Below are positions 30,926-41,983 of a DNA stretch of 64,000 nt, in pieces. The stretch comes from Choricystis sp. odSpoLacu1 (taxonomy: Eukaryota; Chlorophyta; Trebouxiophyceae). The position numbers were made by a program, and so were the translations under genes. How positions within the stretch are numbered: the stretch's first letter is position 1; every line of letters begins with the position of its first letter. Location of the stretch: the NCBI GenBank assembly GCA_958009055.1, contig OY253659.1, positions 372,001 to 436,000 of the forward strand, read 5' to 3'. The notes beneath the pieces are model-generated. The model did no database searches and had not been told where the DNA came from. It saw nothing but the letters and a program-made list of their open reading frames with translations.

Positions 30926-32638
30926 TCACCGCCGACTCCGGCGCAGCGTGCCGAGCGCTGCCAGCCCAGCTACGCCCGCGGCCGCCGCGGCAACCCCACC
31001 CTTCCACCAGGCTGTGCCCGACAGTTCCTGGGGCAACGGCGTGCGCGCTCCCAGCCCCAGCAGCGCCGCCCGCTCGATGGCGGCCGCCGCCACCACCGCG
31101 CCGGGCGGCCGGCCGACGCGCGCGCGAGCCTGCGCCGCGCGCGCGCGTGCCGCCAGCACGGGCAGCTCACTCAGCGCGCGCGCCGCTGCCGCCAGGATGG
31201 CGGCAGGCGGTGGCTTGGACGCCAGCACCGGCACCCCAAACCCGGCAGCCGCCACTTTGACCGCGTTGTCCAGCTGCTCCGCGCCTTGGGGCGCAACGAC
31301 CAGGGGCACGCCATGGAACACGGCCTCCCCGATGGAGCTGGCGCCGCCGTGCGTGACAAACAGGGACACGTCACCCGACGCCAACAGATCGTTCTGGGGA
31401 GCCCACCGCACGACGCGCGCGCTCGGCGGCAGCGCTGCGGCCGCGCGCGCGTCAAGCTCGCGCTGCGTCGCGCGTGCAAGCACCGCGACGCGCGGCCCGG
31501 CGGCCGCTAGGCCGGCCACAATGGCGGCCGCGGCGCCGGGCGTTTGGGAGAAGACGGTGCCCATGCTGTAGTACACGACGCGGTCGCCGCGCGCGGTCGC
31601 GGCCGCCAGCCAGGCGGCCAGGTCGGCCGGCAGCAGCTGGCCTGGGCCCGCCAGGATCGACCCCGCCAGCACCATGCCCGGCGGCAGCGCGCGCGCGTGC
31701 TCCCATGCCGGGTCCGAGTTGACGACCACCAACGCGTTGCGGGCGCGGGCGGCGGGCGTGGACGTGTCGATGCCGTGGCGCGCGTGCAGCGCGGCGAGGT
31801 GCGGCCGCACGGCGACGATGTCGAGCACCGCTTCCACGCCGTACGCCGCCGCGTTGCGCAGGGCGGCCACCGGGGACGTCAAAGGCGGCACCAGGGGCAC
31901 GCCTGTGCCCGGCGTGGAGGCCGGGGCGGCAGCCAGCGGCCAGTCGCGGCGCGGCACAGCGCGCGCGGGCGATGTCAGCAGCCCGTGCACCAGGGAGCCG
32001 ACCGACACCTCGGCCCGGGGCAGCCCCAGGCGCTCCGACATGACGCCACCGCACGGGTCCACGAGGTCGCTCACGATGAAGGTGGGCGCAAATGTGGCGA
32101 CCGCGCGCGCGGTCCCCGCGTCGGCGACCAGCGCGTCGCACACCTCGCCGGCCGCGCGCGTCAGGGGGCCCATCACCAGGCTTAAGTGCGCCTCCCGCCA
32201 GGTGGCGCGCCCCAGGTCGGCCGACAGCCTCGCCATGGCGTCGCCACCATCGTAGGTGACCGCCTCCCACCGCGCCGCGGTCGCGTCGTCGGCGGGTGGC
32301 GCGACCTCCACGTGCGCGGGGGCGACCGCCAGCACGCGCGCGCCGCGCCCCGCCAGCTCCAGCCCCACCCGGCGCAGCACATACGAGTGGGAGGGGCCGA
32401 TGGGGCCGACCAGGAGCAGGTAGCGCTGCGCCGCGGCGGCGGGGGGCGGCGCGGGCACGTCGCCATCGAGGGCGGCGCCATCGTGCCGGGCGGCGGGCGC
32501 CCACTCCACAAACATGGTGGAGGGAGGCGACGCGGAGGTCGGGGGCGACAGCAGCGCGGCCGCGACTGCCGTGGCGAGGGCAGCAGCGCAGACTGCGGCC
32601 GCGCGCACGCGCGCAGTGTGCGAGGGGTGGTGCACCAT
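30926..32638 (-). CDS. UDP-glycosyltransferase, ER type-I membrane form
   Basis: A single exon of 570 aa from ATG 32638. A hydrophobic leader (AAAVCAAALATAVAAALLS) is followed by the acceptor-binding domain (LLVGPIGPSHSYVLRRVGLELAGRG). Then comes the sugar-donor domain with the UGT signature RWAPQNDLLASGDVSLFVTHGG, ASSIGEAVFHGVPLVVAP and QGAEQLDNA. A C-terminal membrane helix (GGVAAAAAGVAGLAALG) and dibasic tail RRSRR are like animal UGTs retained in the ER rather than soluble plant UGTs. Such enzymes attach sugars to small hydrophobic molecules. The gene is divergent from the P450 with 263 bp between starts, suggesting co-regulation. It is single-copy and lies in the spacer of the inverted repeat. 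Confidence 0.85.
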   Translation of the reverse strand: MVHHPSHTARVRAAAVCAAALATAVAAALLSPPTSASPPSTMFVEWAPAARHDGAALDGDVPAPPPAAAAQRYLLLVGPIGPSHSYVLRRVGLELAGRGARVLAVAPAHVEVAPPADDATAARWEAVTYDGGDAMARLSADLGRATWREAHLSLVMGPLTRAAGEVCDALVADAGTARAVATFAPTFIVSDLVDPCGGVMSERLGLPRAEVSVGSLVHGLLTSPARAVPRRDWPLAAAPASTPGTGVPLVPPLTSPVAALRNAAAYGVEAVLDIVAVRPHLAALHARHGIDTSTPAARARNALVVVNSDPAWEHARALPPGMVLAGSILAGPGQLLPADLAAWLAAATARGDRVVYYSMGTVFSQTPGAAAAIVAGLAAAGPRVAVLARATQRELDARAAAALPPSARVVRWAPQNDLLASGDVSLFVTHGGASSIGEAVFHGVPLVVAPQGAEQLDNAVKVAAAGFGVPVLASKPPPAAILAAAARALSELPVLAARARAAQARARVGRPPGAVVAAAAIERAALLGLGARTPLPQELSGTAWWKGGVAAAAAGVAGLAALGTLRRSRR

Positions 32639-32901
32639 GTTTGTTTCTGTGCACGCGTGCGGAAGTGGAACGGTGGTATCGCCAACTGGGGCGACGACGC
32701 GGTGAAAAAGAGATGCACGACGCTGGGCGCACGCCCACACAGTGTCGTGTGAAAATGTGGGTCGAGGAAGGTGCGCACGCGGTCGACAGCCCGACCTCCC
32801 GCATCACATGTTTGTGATTTTTTTTTTTTCTGTGCTGGCGCGCTACACGCCCCTTCCCGCCCCTCGAGCCGGCTGACACTGAACTGAACACACACAGCGC
32901 C
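32639..32901. promoter_or_regulatory. Divergent promoter region (UGT / P450)
   Basis: 263 bp between two outward-facing starts, with a T-run at about 32819-32829. In-frame ATGs upstream of 32638 exist but lack leader-like sequence. No core element was recognised. Confidence 0.4.
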
Positions 32902-34641
32902 ATGCCCAGAGCCGGTCCACCGACACAGCGCATCGCTGCCCGCGCGCACGCGACCGGCGCGGCGCCCGCTCCTCGCGCCGCGCCCACGCCGCGCGAGCTC
33001 GCCGCCGCGGACAGAAATGTGCCCACAGTCAAGGGTCTGCCGTTGATTGGGTCGACCCACATTCCGCTGGACAAGGTACGGGGGCGTGGGAGGAAAAAGG
33101 AAGTTTCCACGTCTGCGAGCTAGTTTTTCTTGGGGTCTGACCGCCCGCCCCCCCCCCCCCCTCCTCACACACACACACACACCACCACCCAGGTCTTCTC
33201 CTGCATGCAGGCCGAGTTCAGGGCGCGCGACGCCACCGCCCTGCGCATGGGGCTGTGGGGCACCAAGCCCGCCGTCTACTTTCGCGACCCCGACGCGATC
33301 GCCACGATCGGGCGCAGCGGCGCCCGCTTCGGCAAGCTCGTCGACGAGCTGGACCGCCTGCACCGCTTCTCTGGGGCGGCCTCCCTGTTTGTGTTGAGGC
33401 GGGATGATGAGCACGCCGCCCTGCGCAGCGTGATGGCGCCCTTTTTCGGGGCGGCGTCGATCAAGGCGCTCGCCCCGATCTTCGTCGAGTGCGCGGACGA
33501 GGCGGTCGACGCCGCCCTGCTCGCCTGCGGCGGTGGCGCTGGCGGCGGGGTTGCGTCCGTGGACTTGGAGACCATCACGCGCCGCGCCATGCTGGACGTG
33601 ATCGGGCGCACCGCGTTCGGGTACGATTTCGAGGCGCTGGCGCTGTTGCAGCGCGACCTCGCCGCCCGCGGCAGCACCCCCCCCCCGCCGCCCCGCGCGC
33701 CCCAAGCCTACACCTATGCCCGCGCCAGCGATGGTGGCGCCCCCCCCATGGACGTCGTCGACATCGTGGGCGGCCTGTACTTCATGGCCATGGTGCTGAC
33801 GTTCAACCCGCCCCTGCCCGACGCGCTGCTGCCCGGGTATGCTCGCTACGTGGCCGGCATAGAGCAGCTGGAATCATGCGTGGCCCGCGTGCTGCACGAC
33901 TATGGGGGCGACCCCGTGCCCGGCGCCGCGCCCTCGTTGCTGGGGTGCCTGATCGGCGCGCGCGACGCGCGCGCGCTCGACGGCGCCGTCGACGACGCGA
34001 CGATTCGGGACAACCTGCTGACCTTCATGATCGCGGGGTCGGACACGGTGGCCACCACGCTGGCGCTGGCGTTGTTCGAGCTGGCCCACCACCCGGCCGC
34101 CCAGGCCGCGGTCGTCGCCGAGCTGGACGCCGCGGGGCTGGTCGGCGACGCTGCGCGCGGACCGTCGCCACCACCGGGCGTCGTGCTGGAGCAGCTGCCC
34201 ATGCTGACCGCCGTCATCAAGGAGACGCTGCGCATGTACCCGCCCGCCCCGTCCACGGGGAGGATGGCCCTGGGCGACGACGTGGTGGGCGGCTACCTGA
34301 TCGAGGCGGGGACGCAGGTCGTCATCGACCTGTACAACATGCACCGCTGCGAGCGCTACTGGCCCCGCCCCGACGAGTGGCTGCCCGACCGCTGGCTGCC
34401 GCAGCATGCGCCCACCCTGGGCCCCACCCGCGCCGACGCGTACGCGCCGTACGGGGTGGGCGCGCGGGCGTGCATCGGCAAGGTGTTTGCCAACATGGAG
34501 CTGCACTACATGCTGGCCCGCGTGCTGGGCCGCCTGGAGGTGGGCGCCGTGCACGAGTGCGGGCCGCGCGTGCAGCTGCACAAGAGCTTCACGCTGCGCA
34601 GCGAGACGTCGTTGGTGGTTTCGTTTCGCGAGCGCGAGTGA
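32902..34641 (+). CDS. Cytochrome P450 monooxygenase
   Basis: Two exons, 32902-33075 and 33193-34641, in phase 0; about 540 aa. The N-terminus is Ala/Arg/Pro-rich without a clear membrane anchor and may be a plastid-type leader, followed by NVPTVKGLPLIGSTHIP. P450 hallmarks: I-helix MIAGSDTVATT (AGxDTxxT), K-helix ExxR in KETLRMYPPAP, the PDEWLPDRWL segment and the heme loop YAPYGVGARACIGK with Cys ligand. The usual Phe of FxxGxRxC is Tyr. The family number cannot be assigned from this. Partners would be an NADPH-P450 reductase or ferredoxin. It is divergent from the UGT, a pairing common in specialised metabolism. Confidence 0.9.
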
Positions 34642-35048
34642 ACTGTGGGGGGAGGGGGATGAGGGGTTGGTGAGGGGGGGAGAGAGGGTAAAACCTGGCC
34701 AGGAGGACAAGGACAAAACGAGTGGGGTGTGTGTGGTTACATGAAACAAAGGAAAGCAAGAGGTTGGTGTTGGTGGTGAGGTGGCATTTTGCGCACAATT
34801 ATCAAGGATCGTAGGATCGTAGGATCGTAGGTCTCGTGTTTTGCCCCGGCCGGGGGTTGTCAAAGCAAAAACAACATGGGCCCGTCGTTCGAATCCACGG
34901 GCGTTGACTGTTGACCGTGCATATAGAATATGCACGGCGCCAGGCTTTCGGTTGCGCAGGCCGCGATGAGAGAGCAGGGGAAAAGACGAAACTTGCTTGC
35001 TGCTCGCACCAAACGCCAAAGCAAGGTGCAAGGCATGCTCTCAAGCAC

Positions 35049-36278
35049 TCACGACACAATGAGCGACGCCAGCACGAGGGGAGGAATGCACGACAACGCC
35101 TTGAACGCGACGCGGTTGTACAGTTTGGGGGTGGCGGCATGCACGCAGACCAGCGCACAAAACGCAGCGGGCACCACCAGCAGCCCGGGCGCGCCCGCCG
35201 CGCTGGCCGCACCACCGCACGCAAACGCCAGCGCGATGACGACGGCGCACGCGCCGTCCCCGCCCAGGGCGACGGGCAGGGTGAGCGTGCCGTCGCGCAC
35301 GTCGCCGCCCGCGTCGGGCAGGTCTTGCAACACTTCATACGCGAGCGACCGCAGGGCGCAGTGGGCGGCCAGCGCGCCGGATGAGGTGGCAGACGCACCC
35401 AGTGTAGCGGCCGGCACGAGCACAGTGACGACGGTGGACACCAGCGCGCAAAACGGGCCCTTGCAAAACGGCAGCGACCGGGGCGACCGCCCGCCCGACA
35501 GCACGGGCGAGGAGTACAGCATGCCCGCCACCGTGGCCACGCCAAACATGAGCATCGCGCGCGCGGGCAGCGCGGCAATGCACGCCAGCATCCCCAGCGA
35601 GGCCGCCCGGATGCTGGCGCGGATGGCGGGGGCGTGCGCGCTGAACACGGCGTAGCGGACGGGATTGTTGGCGGCTTCGGGCGAGTCGGGGGGGGCGAGG
35701 GCGCCCTGTGTGTGGATGGCGAGGGGGGGGGAAGGTGTGGTCACGGTGGGTGGTTTTGAGTGGGTTGGAGTGTGTGTTTGGGGACGATCAATGCACAGCA
35801 CCCCCGGTTTTTGAAAAAGGGGGTTAAAAAGGGTGAGGGCGCTTCGAACGAAAGTTCCTAGCTGCGGCGACCCAAGAGGGTCGACGCGCCCCCCCCTCTC
35901 CCGCTTTCCCCGCGCCTCCGCCTCCCCCCTCTTTCTGCTTGCAAGCTCGACATTTTTCCACCCCTGTGAAGACCAAGCAAGTTTTTCAACACGACACACA
36001 CACACCTTGCACCGGTCGTGCGCGCAGCACGGCGTACGCGGCGAGGCCGGCTGCCACGACCGCGGCCACCGCGCGCCACCCGGCCTCGCCATCCAGCACA
36101 ATCACAGTGGCCACAGCGTCAAGCAGGCCCGACACGAGCGGCTGCAGGATCCAGTCGCCGTGTCCAGAGCGCGCGGACGGAGAGCGCCGCCCTCGGCCGT
36201 GGCTGTGTGTGGCGCTGGGGCCGCGGTGGCGCCAATTTTGAGGGCCGGGGTGAGCGTGCACAGGGACATTTGTGACAT
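35049..36278 (-). pseudogene. UbiA prenyltransferase, disrupted copy 2
   Basis: Exon 2 (35705-35049) is intact apart from substitutions such as VLPGG to VLSGG. Exon 1 (36278-36006) carries two single-base changes relative to copy 1. One base is lost in GGCGTACTGG (now GGCGACTGG, near 36155). One is gained in TACGCGTGC (now TACGCCGTGC, near 36032). The leader frame is therefore lost and the last codons of exon 1 are shifted. Taken at face value the copy is non-functional. If these are base-calling errors, it would be intact. Confidence 0.75.
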
Positions 36279-36583
36279 GTGTCAGTGTCGTTTGAGCGGA
36301 GCGAGTTTCAAGAGGGAGGGGCGGGGGGGGGGCGGGGAAAGACCAAACATGCGAAGACGGTGAAGCTGCCTCTCGCTCTACCGACAGACTGGCCTTTTCT
36401 CTGTTTGTGTTTTGGGGGCTGCCGTTGAACCTTCCTCTCCACACCAAACCACAGAATTGTCGTCCACGTCATCCCCCGCACCCAAATGTGGGGCCGGCCG
36501 ACGATCGCCTGGGCGTGGGCGTCGTGAAAAGCCTCACCTCTTTGCCTCTCTTCACGCACATAACACACGCGTCCACCCCCCGC

Positions 36584-39500
36584 ATGATGCGCCTCCCCTC
36601 CACCCCCGCCTCTTCCCGCCCCGCCCGCAACACGCACACGGCACGACACTCTGTGTCCCTAGCTGCTGCTCTCCTGTGCGCGGGCGTGGTGGCGGCCGCC
36701 TGCCACGCGCCAGACGCGGCGCCGAGCGTGCCGCCGTGCCCCGCCTGGGGGCCAGGCGGCGCCGAGGCACAGGCGTTGACGTCGCCCGAGAGGTGGGCGG
36801 CTGCGGCGGCCGCCGCGGCGCCGACGATGGATGCGCACGACGCGGTGCTTGGAGAGCTATCGCGCAGCGAGCTCGACGCGGTGCACGCGTTCCTGGTGGC
36901 TCGCCGGCGGCTGGGCCTGGTGGACACCGGCACACCGGCGTGGCGGGCACGGCTGGGGAGCGCGTTTGACGCGCTGGACGAGGCGTGGGGCGCGACGGTG
37001 GGCGGCCGCGCGCGCGAGCGCGCGCTGGCGCGCGCGCTCGCGTCGGCGGCGCGGGTGATGGCGGGGAGCCACGTGCACGCCATCTGGCGGGAAGCTCCCC
37101 CGAAACACGAGGCGGTGGCCTACCTGGACGGTGACCGCGCCGGCCTGCCGCCACGCCGCAAAGCGCGCGCGATGCTGGTGCTGGCAGGCTCCGCGCACCC
37201 GCGCGTGCAGGAGGTGGTCGTCACCATAGAGCCGCCGCCACCAGGCGGCTCCCGCGGCGGCGCGTGGTGGTGGTCGCTGGTGGGGGGGCGCCACGTGCCG
37301 CCGGGGCCGCGCGTGCACAGCCTCGAGCGCGTCGCGATCGAGGGCACCGCGCGCGCGGCGGCGCCGCCCACGTCGCTGGACCTGGCCTACCGTCCCGTCA
37401 GCTTTGCGGACGCGCTGGGCGTGACCTCGGCCGTGGCCAAGGTGGCGCCCGAGCTCAACGCCTTCCTGGCCGCCGCGTTCGACGGGCGGCGCCTGTGCAG
37501 CAGGGCTGCGTCAGATGGTGGCAGCGCCACGGCGACCACGCCGCCAGGCCGCTGTGCTTCCTGCATCTTTTTGGCGTACCCTTTCAACTACCAGATCCGC
37601 GCCGCCACCGCCAACGGCACGCGTGCCCGTGGCGGCGGCGCCACGCGGTCGCTGCCGCGCACCATGGAGTCTGTGTTTGGCGTGCGTGCCGCTGGCGACG
37701 ACTCCTGCGCCGCGGTGGAGCAGCTGCAGGCCGCGGTGGTGCCCCTCGAGTTCATTGCGCAAGCAACCGACGCGTCCCTGACCGACTGGACGATCACGGG
37801 CTGGTGGTTTGACGGACGGTACTATGGCAGCGTGGCCGAGTTGGCGGCCAGCGTGCCGCGCGCGCCCGCTGACGCGGCGCCGCCGACCGGGCCGCCGCCC
37901 GACACAGGGCCCCAGTTTCTGGCGCCCCGCCGCGGCCCCAAGCGGGGGACACACCAACCGTTGGGCCCCCTGCCCTACGAACCGTATGGCCGCCGCTTCA
38001 CGCTGTCGGCAGGGACGTCGCCGCGCGTCGCGTGGCTGGGGTGGGAGGCGACGATCGGCTACAAAGCGACGAGTGGGCCCCGATTCTGGGATGTGAGGTT
38101 CAAGGGGGAACGCATTCTGTACGAGCTGTCGATGCAGGAGATATCGTGCGGTGAGTTATATGGGTGGGTGCGAATGGTCGAGGAGAAAAAAACGCCGGGG
38201 CCTGTGTGTGTGCCGCGATTTCCCCCCTTTCACCCACCCCACATTCCTCAGACTTTGGCGCACTGGACCCCGTCATGTCGGACAGCCTATTCCTGGACAG
38301 CGCGTGGGGCCTGGGCGCCGCCTTCCGCGAGCTGGCGCACGGGCGCGACTGCCCCCTCAACGCCGCGTTTGCCGACACGCACTCGTTGTGGGGGGGGGAG
38401 GGCGCCGCCCGCACCCACCCCAACTCGGTGTGCGTGTTTGAGCGCGACCCGGGCGCGCCGTCTGCCAAGCACTACGACTCGCTGCACGGATACTATGAGT
38501 CTGTGCGCGGCGGCGAGCTCGTCGTGCGGTTTTCATCGGAAGGTTTTTACGAGCACGTCGTCGACCTCGTCCTGTCGGTGGATGGCACGCTGCGCGTGGA
38601 CGTGACCAAAGCGGGCGTCGCCCCCCTGGCCCCGCTTGAGCACGCCGTGTTCTCTCAGCAGAGCGGCGGGTTTGCGCGCGGTCATGGCGGCCCGCGCGTC
38701 GCCCTCGACGCGTTTGCGGGCGCCGACCGAGGCGGCGCGACCGCGGCGCCGCTACCGTACGTGAGCGCGGTGGTCTTCAAAGCCGACCTCGACATCGGCG
38801 CCGCTCGCGAGGCGGGCGCCAACAACAGTGTGCAGCTGCACCGCCTGACGCACGCGCGCCGGTCCGCGGCGCGCGGGTTTGGCACGGGGCGCCCATCGCC
38901 CACGGTGGACGTTCACACCCCGGAGGCCGAGGTGGCGGTGCCGGCCGCCCACCTGGCCGCCGTCATCCCGGTCGTCGTGGCGGAGGGCGAGACTGCGCTG
39001 CACGCCGCGCCGCGCAACCCGCCGCGCGGCTACGCCATCCGCGTGCACGGTTCAGCCAGCGGCGTGCCCCCACTGCTGGACGCTGGTGAACCCGACGAGG
39101 GGCTGCCCGTGGGCTCCCGCCTCAGCTTTATTAGGTGGCCGTTTGTCGCGACGACGCGGCGCGAGGACGAGGCGGTCGGGTCGGTGCCCTACCTGAACGC
39201 GTGGTACGGCACCCCGGGCGCGCCCCGCTGGGGGCTGGGCGGCTACGTGCAGCCGGCACCAGACAATTCCGACGCGTGTGGCGGGAGCCCGCCGTGCGCC
39301 GGCGACCGCCTGCGCCACAGCGACGTGGTCGCGTGGGTGTCGTCGGCTGGCGTGTACGTGCCCAGCCTGGAGTGGGAGCCCGCGTTCCCGGTGGGGCTGC
39401 CAGTGCTGGGCTTCACGCTGGCCCCCTTCAACTGGGCGGCCGAAAACCCGGCCACCGACATGGCCGACGCGGTCGTCGTCAAGGTGGTGGCGCCACGCGC

Positions 39501-39645
39501 GCGCGGCGTGCCGGGCGGGCGCGGGAGCGCGGTGGGGGCGGACGAACCCTTGCACCGCGTGGCCGAGTTTGTGGAAAATGCTGCAGAGGTGTGCAGGCCA
39601 CGCGTGGAGCGTGTGCCGTTCCTGGCGCATGGGTTTGAGGCGTGA
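36584..39645 (+). CDS. Copper amine oxidase-like pseudoenzyme (copy 2)
   Basis: Exact positional mirror of 22884-25945 (positions sum to 62,529), with exons 36584-38150 and 38252-39645. The reading frame is intact, and no amino-acid difference from copy 1 was noticed by eye. It has the same missing copper His residues (YVSAVVFKADLD; YVPSLEW) and the same FYE at the topaquinone site. The divergent partner here is the disrupted UbiA copy. Intactness of both copies implies very recent duplication, gene conversion or an assembly fold-back. Confidence 0.8.
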
Positions 39646-39871
39646 CGACAGTGTCTTTTGATGTCTTTGTTTTTCCAGCCTCCCCAAAAAAGGCAAAACT
39701 GACGCTTTCAACCCGACCACCACCAATGTATACATGTTTACATCGCACCACGTTCACGTGGTGCGATCAGCCTCCAAAACATAGTGCGATCGGCCTCCCA
39801 ACGCCTTCGTTCGCAGCACCTTTGTGGACACACTTGATGCCATTCGACTGAGGGGGGTCAGCCGCCATACA

Positions 39872-41069
39872 TCACGCAAACCTGTGCTTCTCCCTGTCAA
39901 ACGGCACATACAGAAACTCTTTTTCCAGGGCACGCGCCGCCAGCGCCACCACGGCAGCAACCACCGCAACCACCGCGCACGCCGCCACCGCGGCAAAGGG
40001 TGCGTTGTGCGTCGCACGCACGACGGCCGCCGCAGCGCGCGCGGCCCACCCTGCAGGCGTGGCGGCCGTCGACAGACCGGCCTGAGCGGCAGCTGTGCTG
40101 ACGAAGACGGCCAGCGCCAACGCCGCCACCACGACCGCGCGCGCGCACGCCGCGACGGTCCGCGTGTTGGCCAGCGCGCCGCGGCACGAGGCGCAGTGCT
40201 TTGTGTGCTGGTTGTACCTGTCCAGCAGCACCTCCACCGGCGCCACGTCGAGCGCAGCCTCCGCCGGCGTCAGCGCGCGCGTGTCGAGCGGCGGCGCGAG
40301 GACGCCCACGCCCGCGGCCGCGGGCGGCAGCGCAGGGATGTCCGGCCCGCCGCCGTGGTCGTCCATCCAGCGCCGCAGGGCCACGATGCCAAGGTCAGCG
40401 GATGACGGCAGCCAGTAGCTGGCCCGCCAGTCCCGCCCCTCCTTGGCGTACGCGGTCGACGCGCGCGAGAGCGACAGCGCGTCGCCCGCCACAAACTCAT
40501 GCCCCATCAGGTGGCGCACCCAGGCGGGGTACGGGTCGGTGTTGGCGAGCGCGTTGCCCACTTTGGTGGTGGACCCGCTGGCGGGGTCGACGATGGCGGT
40601 CGTGCTGAAGTGGATGGTGCACCCCGGTCTGTTGGGGGGGGCGGGGAGGGGGGGGGCACGAACAAGGGAGGAGTGTTGCTGAAGAGGGGTGTGTTTTGCG
40701 ACGGCACGCTCGGCAGTTGCTGCCAGCACACGTTGCCGACAAGCCATGTCAACGGCCGAGCAAGGGCGTGCACACACGGGCCAGCCCCTGCTATGGCGCT
40801 CACTCCCGCGCGTCACAACCATCGTCACCCGCGCGCCTCTCCCACGTGACTCACCTCACCAGCGCCGAGTAAAACGCCAGGTTGATGTCCATGCCCACGC
40901 TCCCACTGTCCGGGTCGGTCTCGTACCACACAAGGGACGGCGCCTCAAAGTGAATCAGCGGCGCGCGCAGGGACGGGTCCACAGGCAGCACCGACTCGTC
41001 CGCAAGCGCGGGGTGGACCGGGGGCGGCGCCGCGGCCGCCGCATCGCCCGCCGGGTCAGGAGACGTGGG
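39872..41069 (-). pseudogene. Rieske oxygenase, 5'-truncated and internally deleted copy 2
   Basis: Exon 3 (40628-39872) is complete and matches the parent. Exon 2 begins at 40855 but lacks about 200 bp: after ALADESVLP it jumps to VDPSLRAPLIHFE, removing the mononuclear-iron block. Exon 1 and the Rieske cluster residues are absent because the arm ends at about 41070 in sequence encoding DPTSPD. It cannot encode a functional oxygenase. Confidence 0.85.
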
Positions 41070-41070
41070 G

Positions 41071-41146
41071 TCGGGCCTGCTGTTTGTGTGGAGATGGTGG
41101 CCAACCGCGGCGCGGCCGGGTTCATGCTGCGCCAGAGGATGGTGGA
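41071..41146. repeat. Templated shards of Rieske exon 2, forward orientation
   Basis: 41071-41091 equals 21240-21260 and about 41091-41146 equals 21496-21551, joined directly, immediately after the reverse-oriented arm ends at 41070. Two short forward copies next to an inverted one are typical of repeated template switching. Confidence 0.8.
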
Positions 41147-41283
41147 CCTTAACAGCCGGCGCTGCGTGCGCCGCGCTGCTCGCGTGAAGAGTGAGGAGAA
41201 AGGCGGAGACGGGTAGTTTAGTTTATAACTAGCCTTTCAAAGCAAACCTTGCACTCCCCATGGAATGTTTCCAGCGCTTGTTG

Positions 41284-41545
41284 GGGGATGTGCGCGGAAA
41301 AAAAGAAGTAAATACGCGCCCCTCTCCCACGCACAACACAGACGTGTTTGCGCGGGAGCACGCTCACAATAGAACCCAGATATGGTAGAGTGCGCAACAC
41401 TTGTAGCAAGAACAAGCGCGTTGTACGGCACAAAAGAAAATACGAAAATACGCGCCCCTCCCTCTGTTTGCGCAGAGGCTACGCCCACAATAGAACCCAA
41501 AATATGGTAGAGTGCGCAAGCAGCTGCAGAAGAAGAAGCGCGTTG
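41284..41545. repeat. Diverged tandem dimer of a dispersed repeat, about 130-bp unit
   Basis: Two successive units share ACGCGCCCCTC, GTTTGCGC, CACAATAGAACCCA, ATATGGTAGAGTGCGCAA, AGAAGCGCGTTG-type and CGGCACAAAAGAAA words in the same order. Shorter related stretches (CACGCACAACA, GTTTGCGCAA) occur at about 20180-20280 on the minus strand and in its duplicate at about 28530-28640. The region is AT-richer than its surroundings and lies in the breakpoint zone. No protein is encoded. Confidence 0.6.
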
Positions 41546-41689
41546 CGGCACAAAAGAAATGGGCGGCCAAGCTGTCCATAAATAAAAAGCAGTCACGTTT
41601 TTTTGACATTGAGAAAAAGACGGCCACCCCCCCCCCCCTCACCCCGTGTTGGGCCCAGCAGCGCAGTGCACAGGGCCGCGGCGCCCACG

Positions 41690-41973
41690 GCCGACAGGGC
41701 GGCTGCGCCGGGCGACCGGTCGGCCTGGTACAAGGCGTGGTACCCCATCGCGGCCGTTGAGAATCTGGACCCGGGCAAGCCCAACGCGCTGGAGTTGATG
41801 GGCGAGAAGCTGGTGGCCTGGAAGCCGGGCCCCGACGCGGCGTGGGTGGTGCAGTCTGACCGGTGCCCGCACAGGTGAGAGAGGGGGAGCGTTTTGGGCG
41901 GTGGTGTGCGAGTTGGACGAGGCGGTGAGCGGGGAAACGCCGCCCTCCCCACCCTTCTTCTCTGCCCGACCAC
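41690..41973 (+). pseudogene. Third partial Rieske copy: end of exon 1 plus intron
   Basis: A direct-orientation copy of about 20773-21053, ADRAAAPGDRSAW through CPHR with its GTGAGAG donor and following intron. One substitution changes KPGSDAA to KPGPDAA. At the acceptor the sequence switches to CAAGCCATGTCAACGGCCG, a piece of the Rieske intron 2 region (also at 40741). Confidence 0.85.
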
Positions 41974-41983
41974 TCAAGCCATG

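Larger units (their letters stand above)
34743..41070. repeat. Right arm of large inverted duplication
   Basis: Reverse complement of 21240-27778. The inner end lies in the 3' flank of the P450 gene (CTTTGTTTC shared with 27764-27778). The outer end folds back at about 41070 into short forward-strand shards of Rieske exon 2. GGATCGTA is present three times at 34804-34831. Confidence 0.9.
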
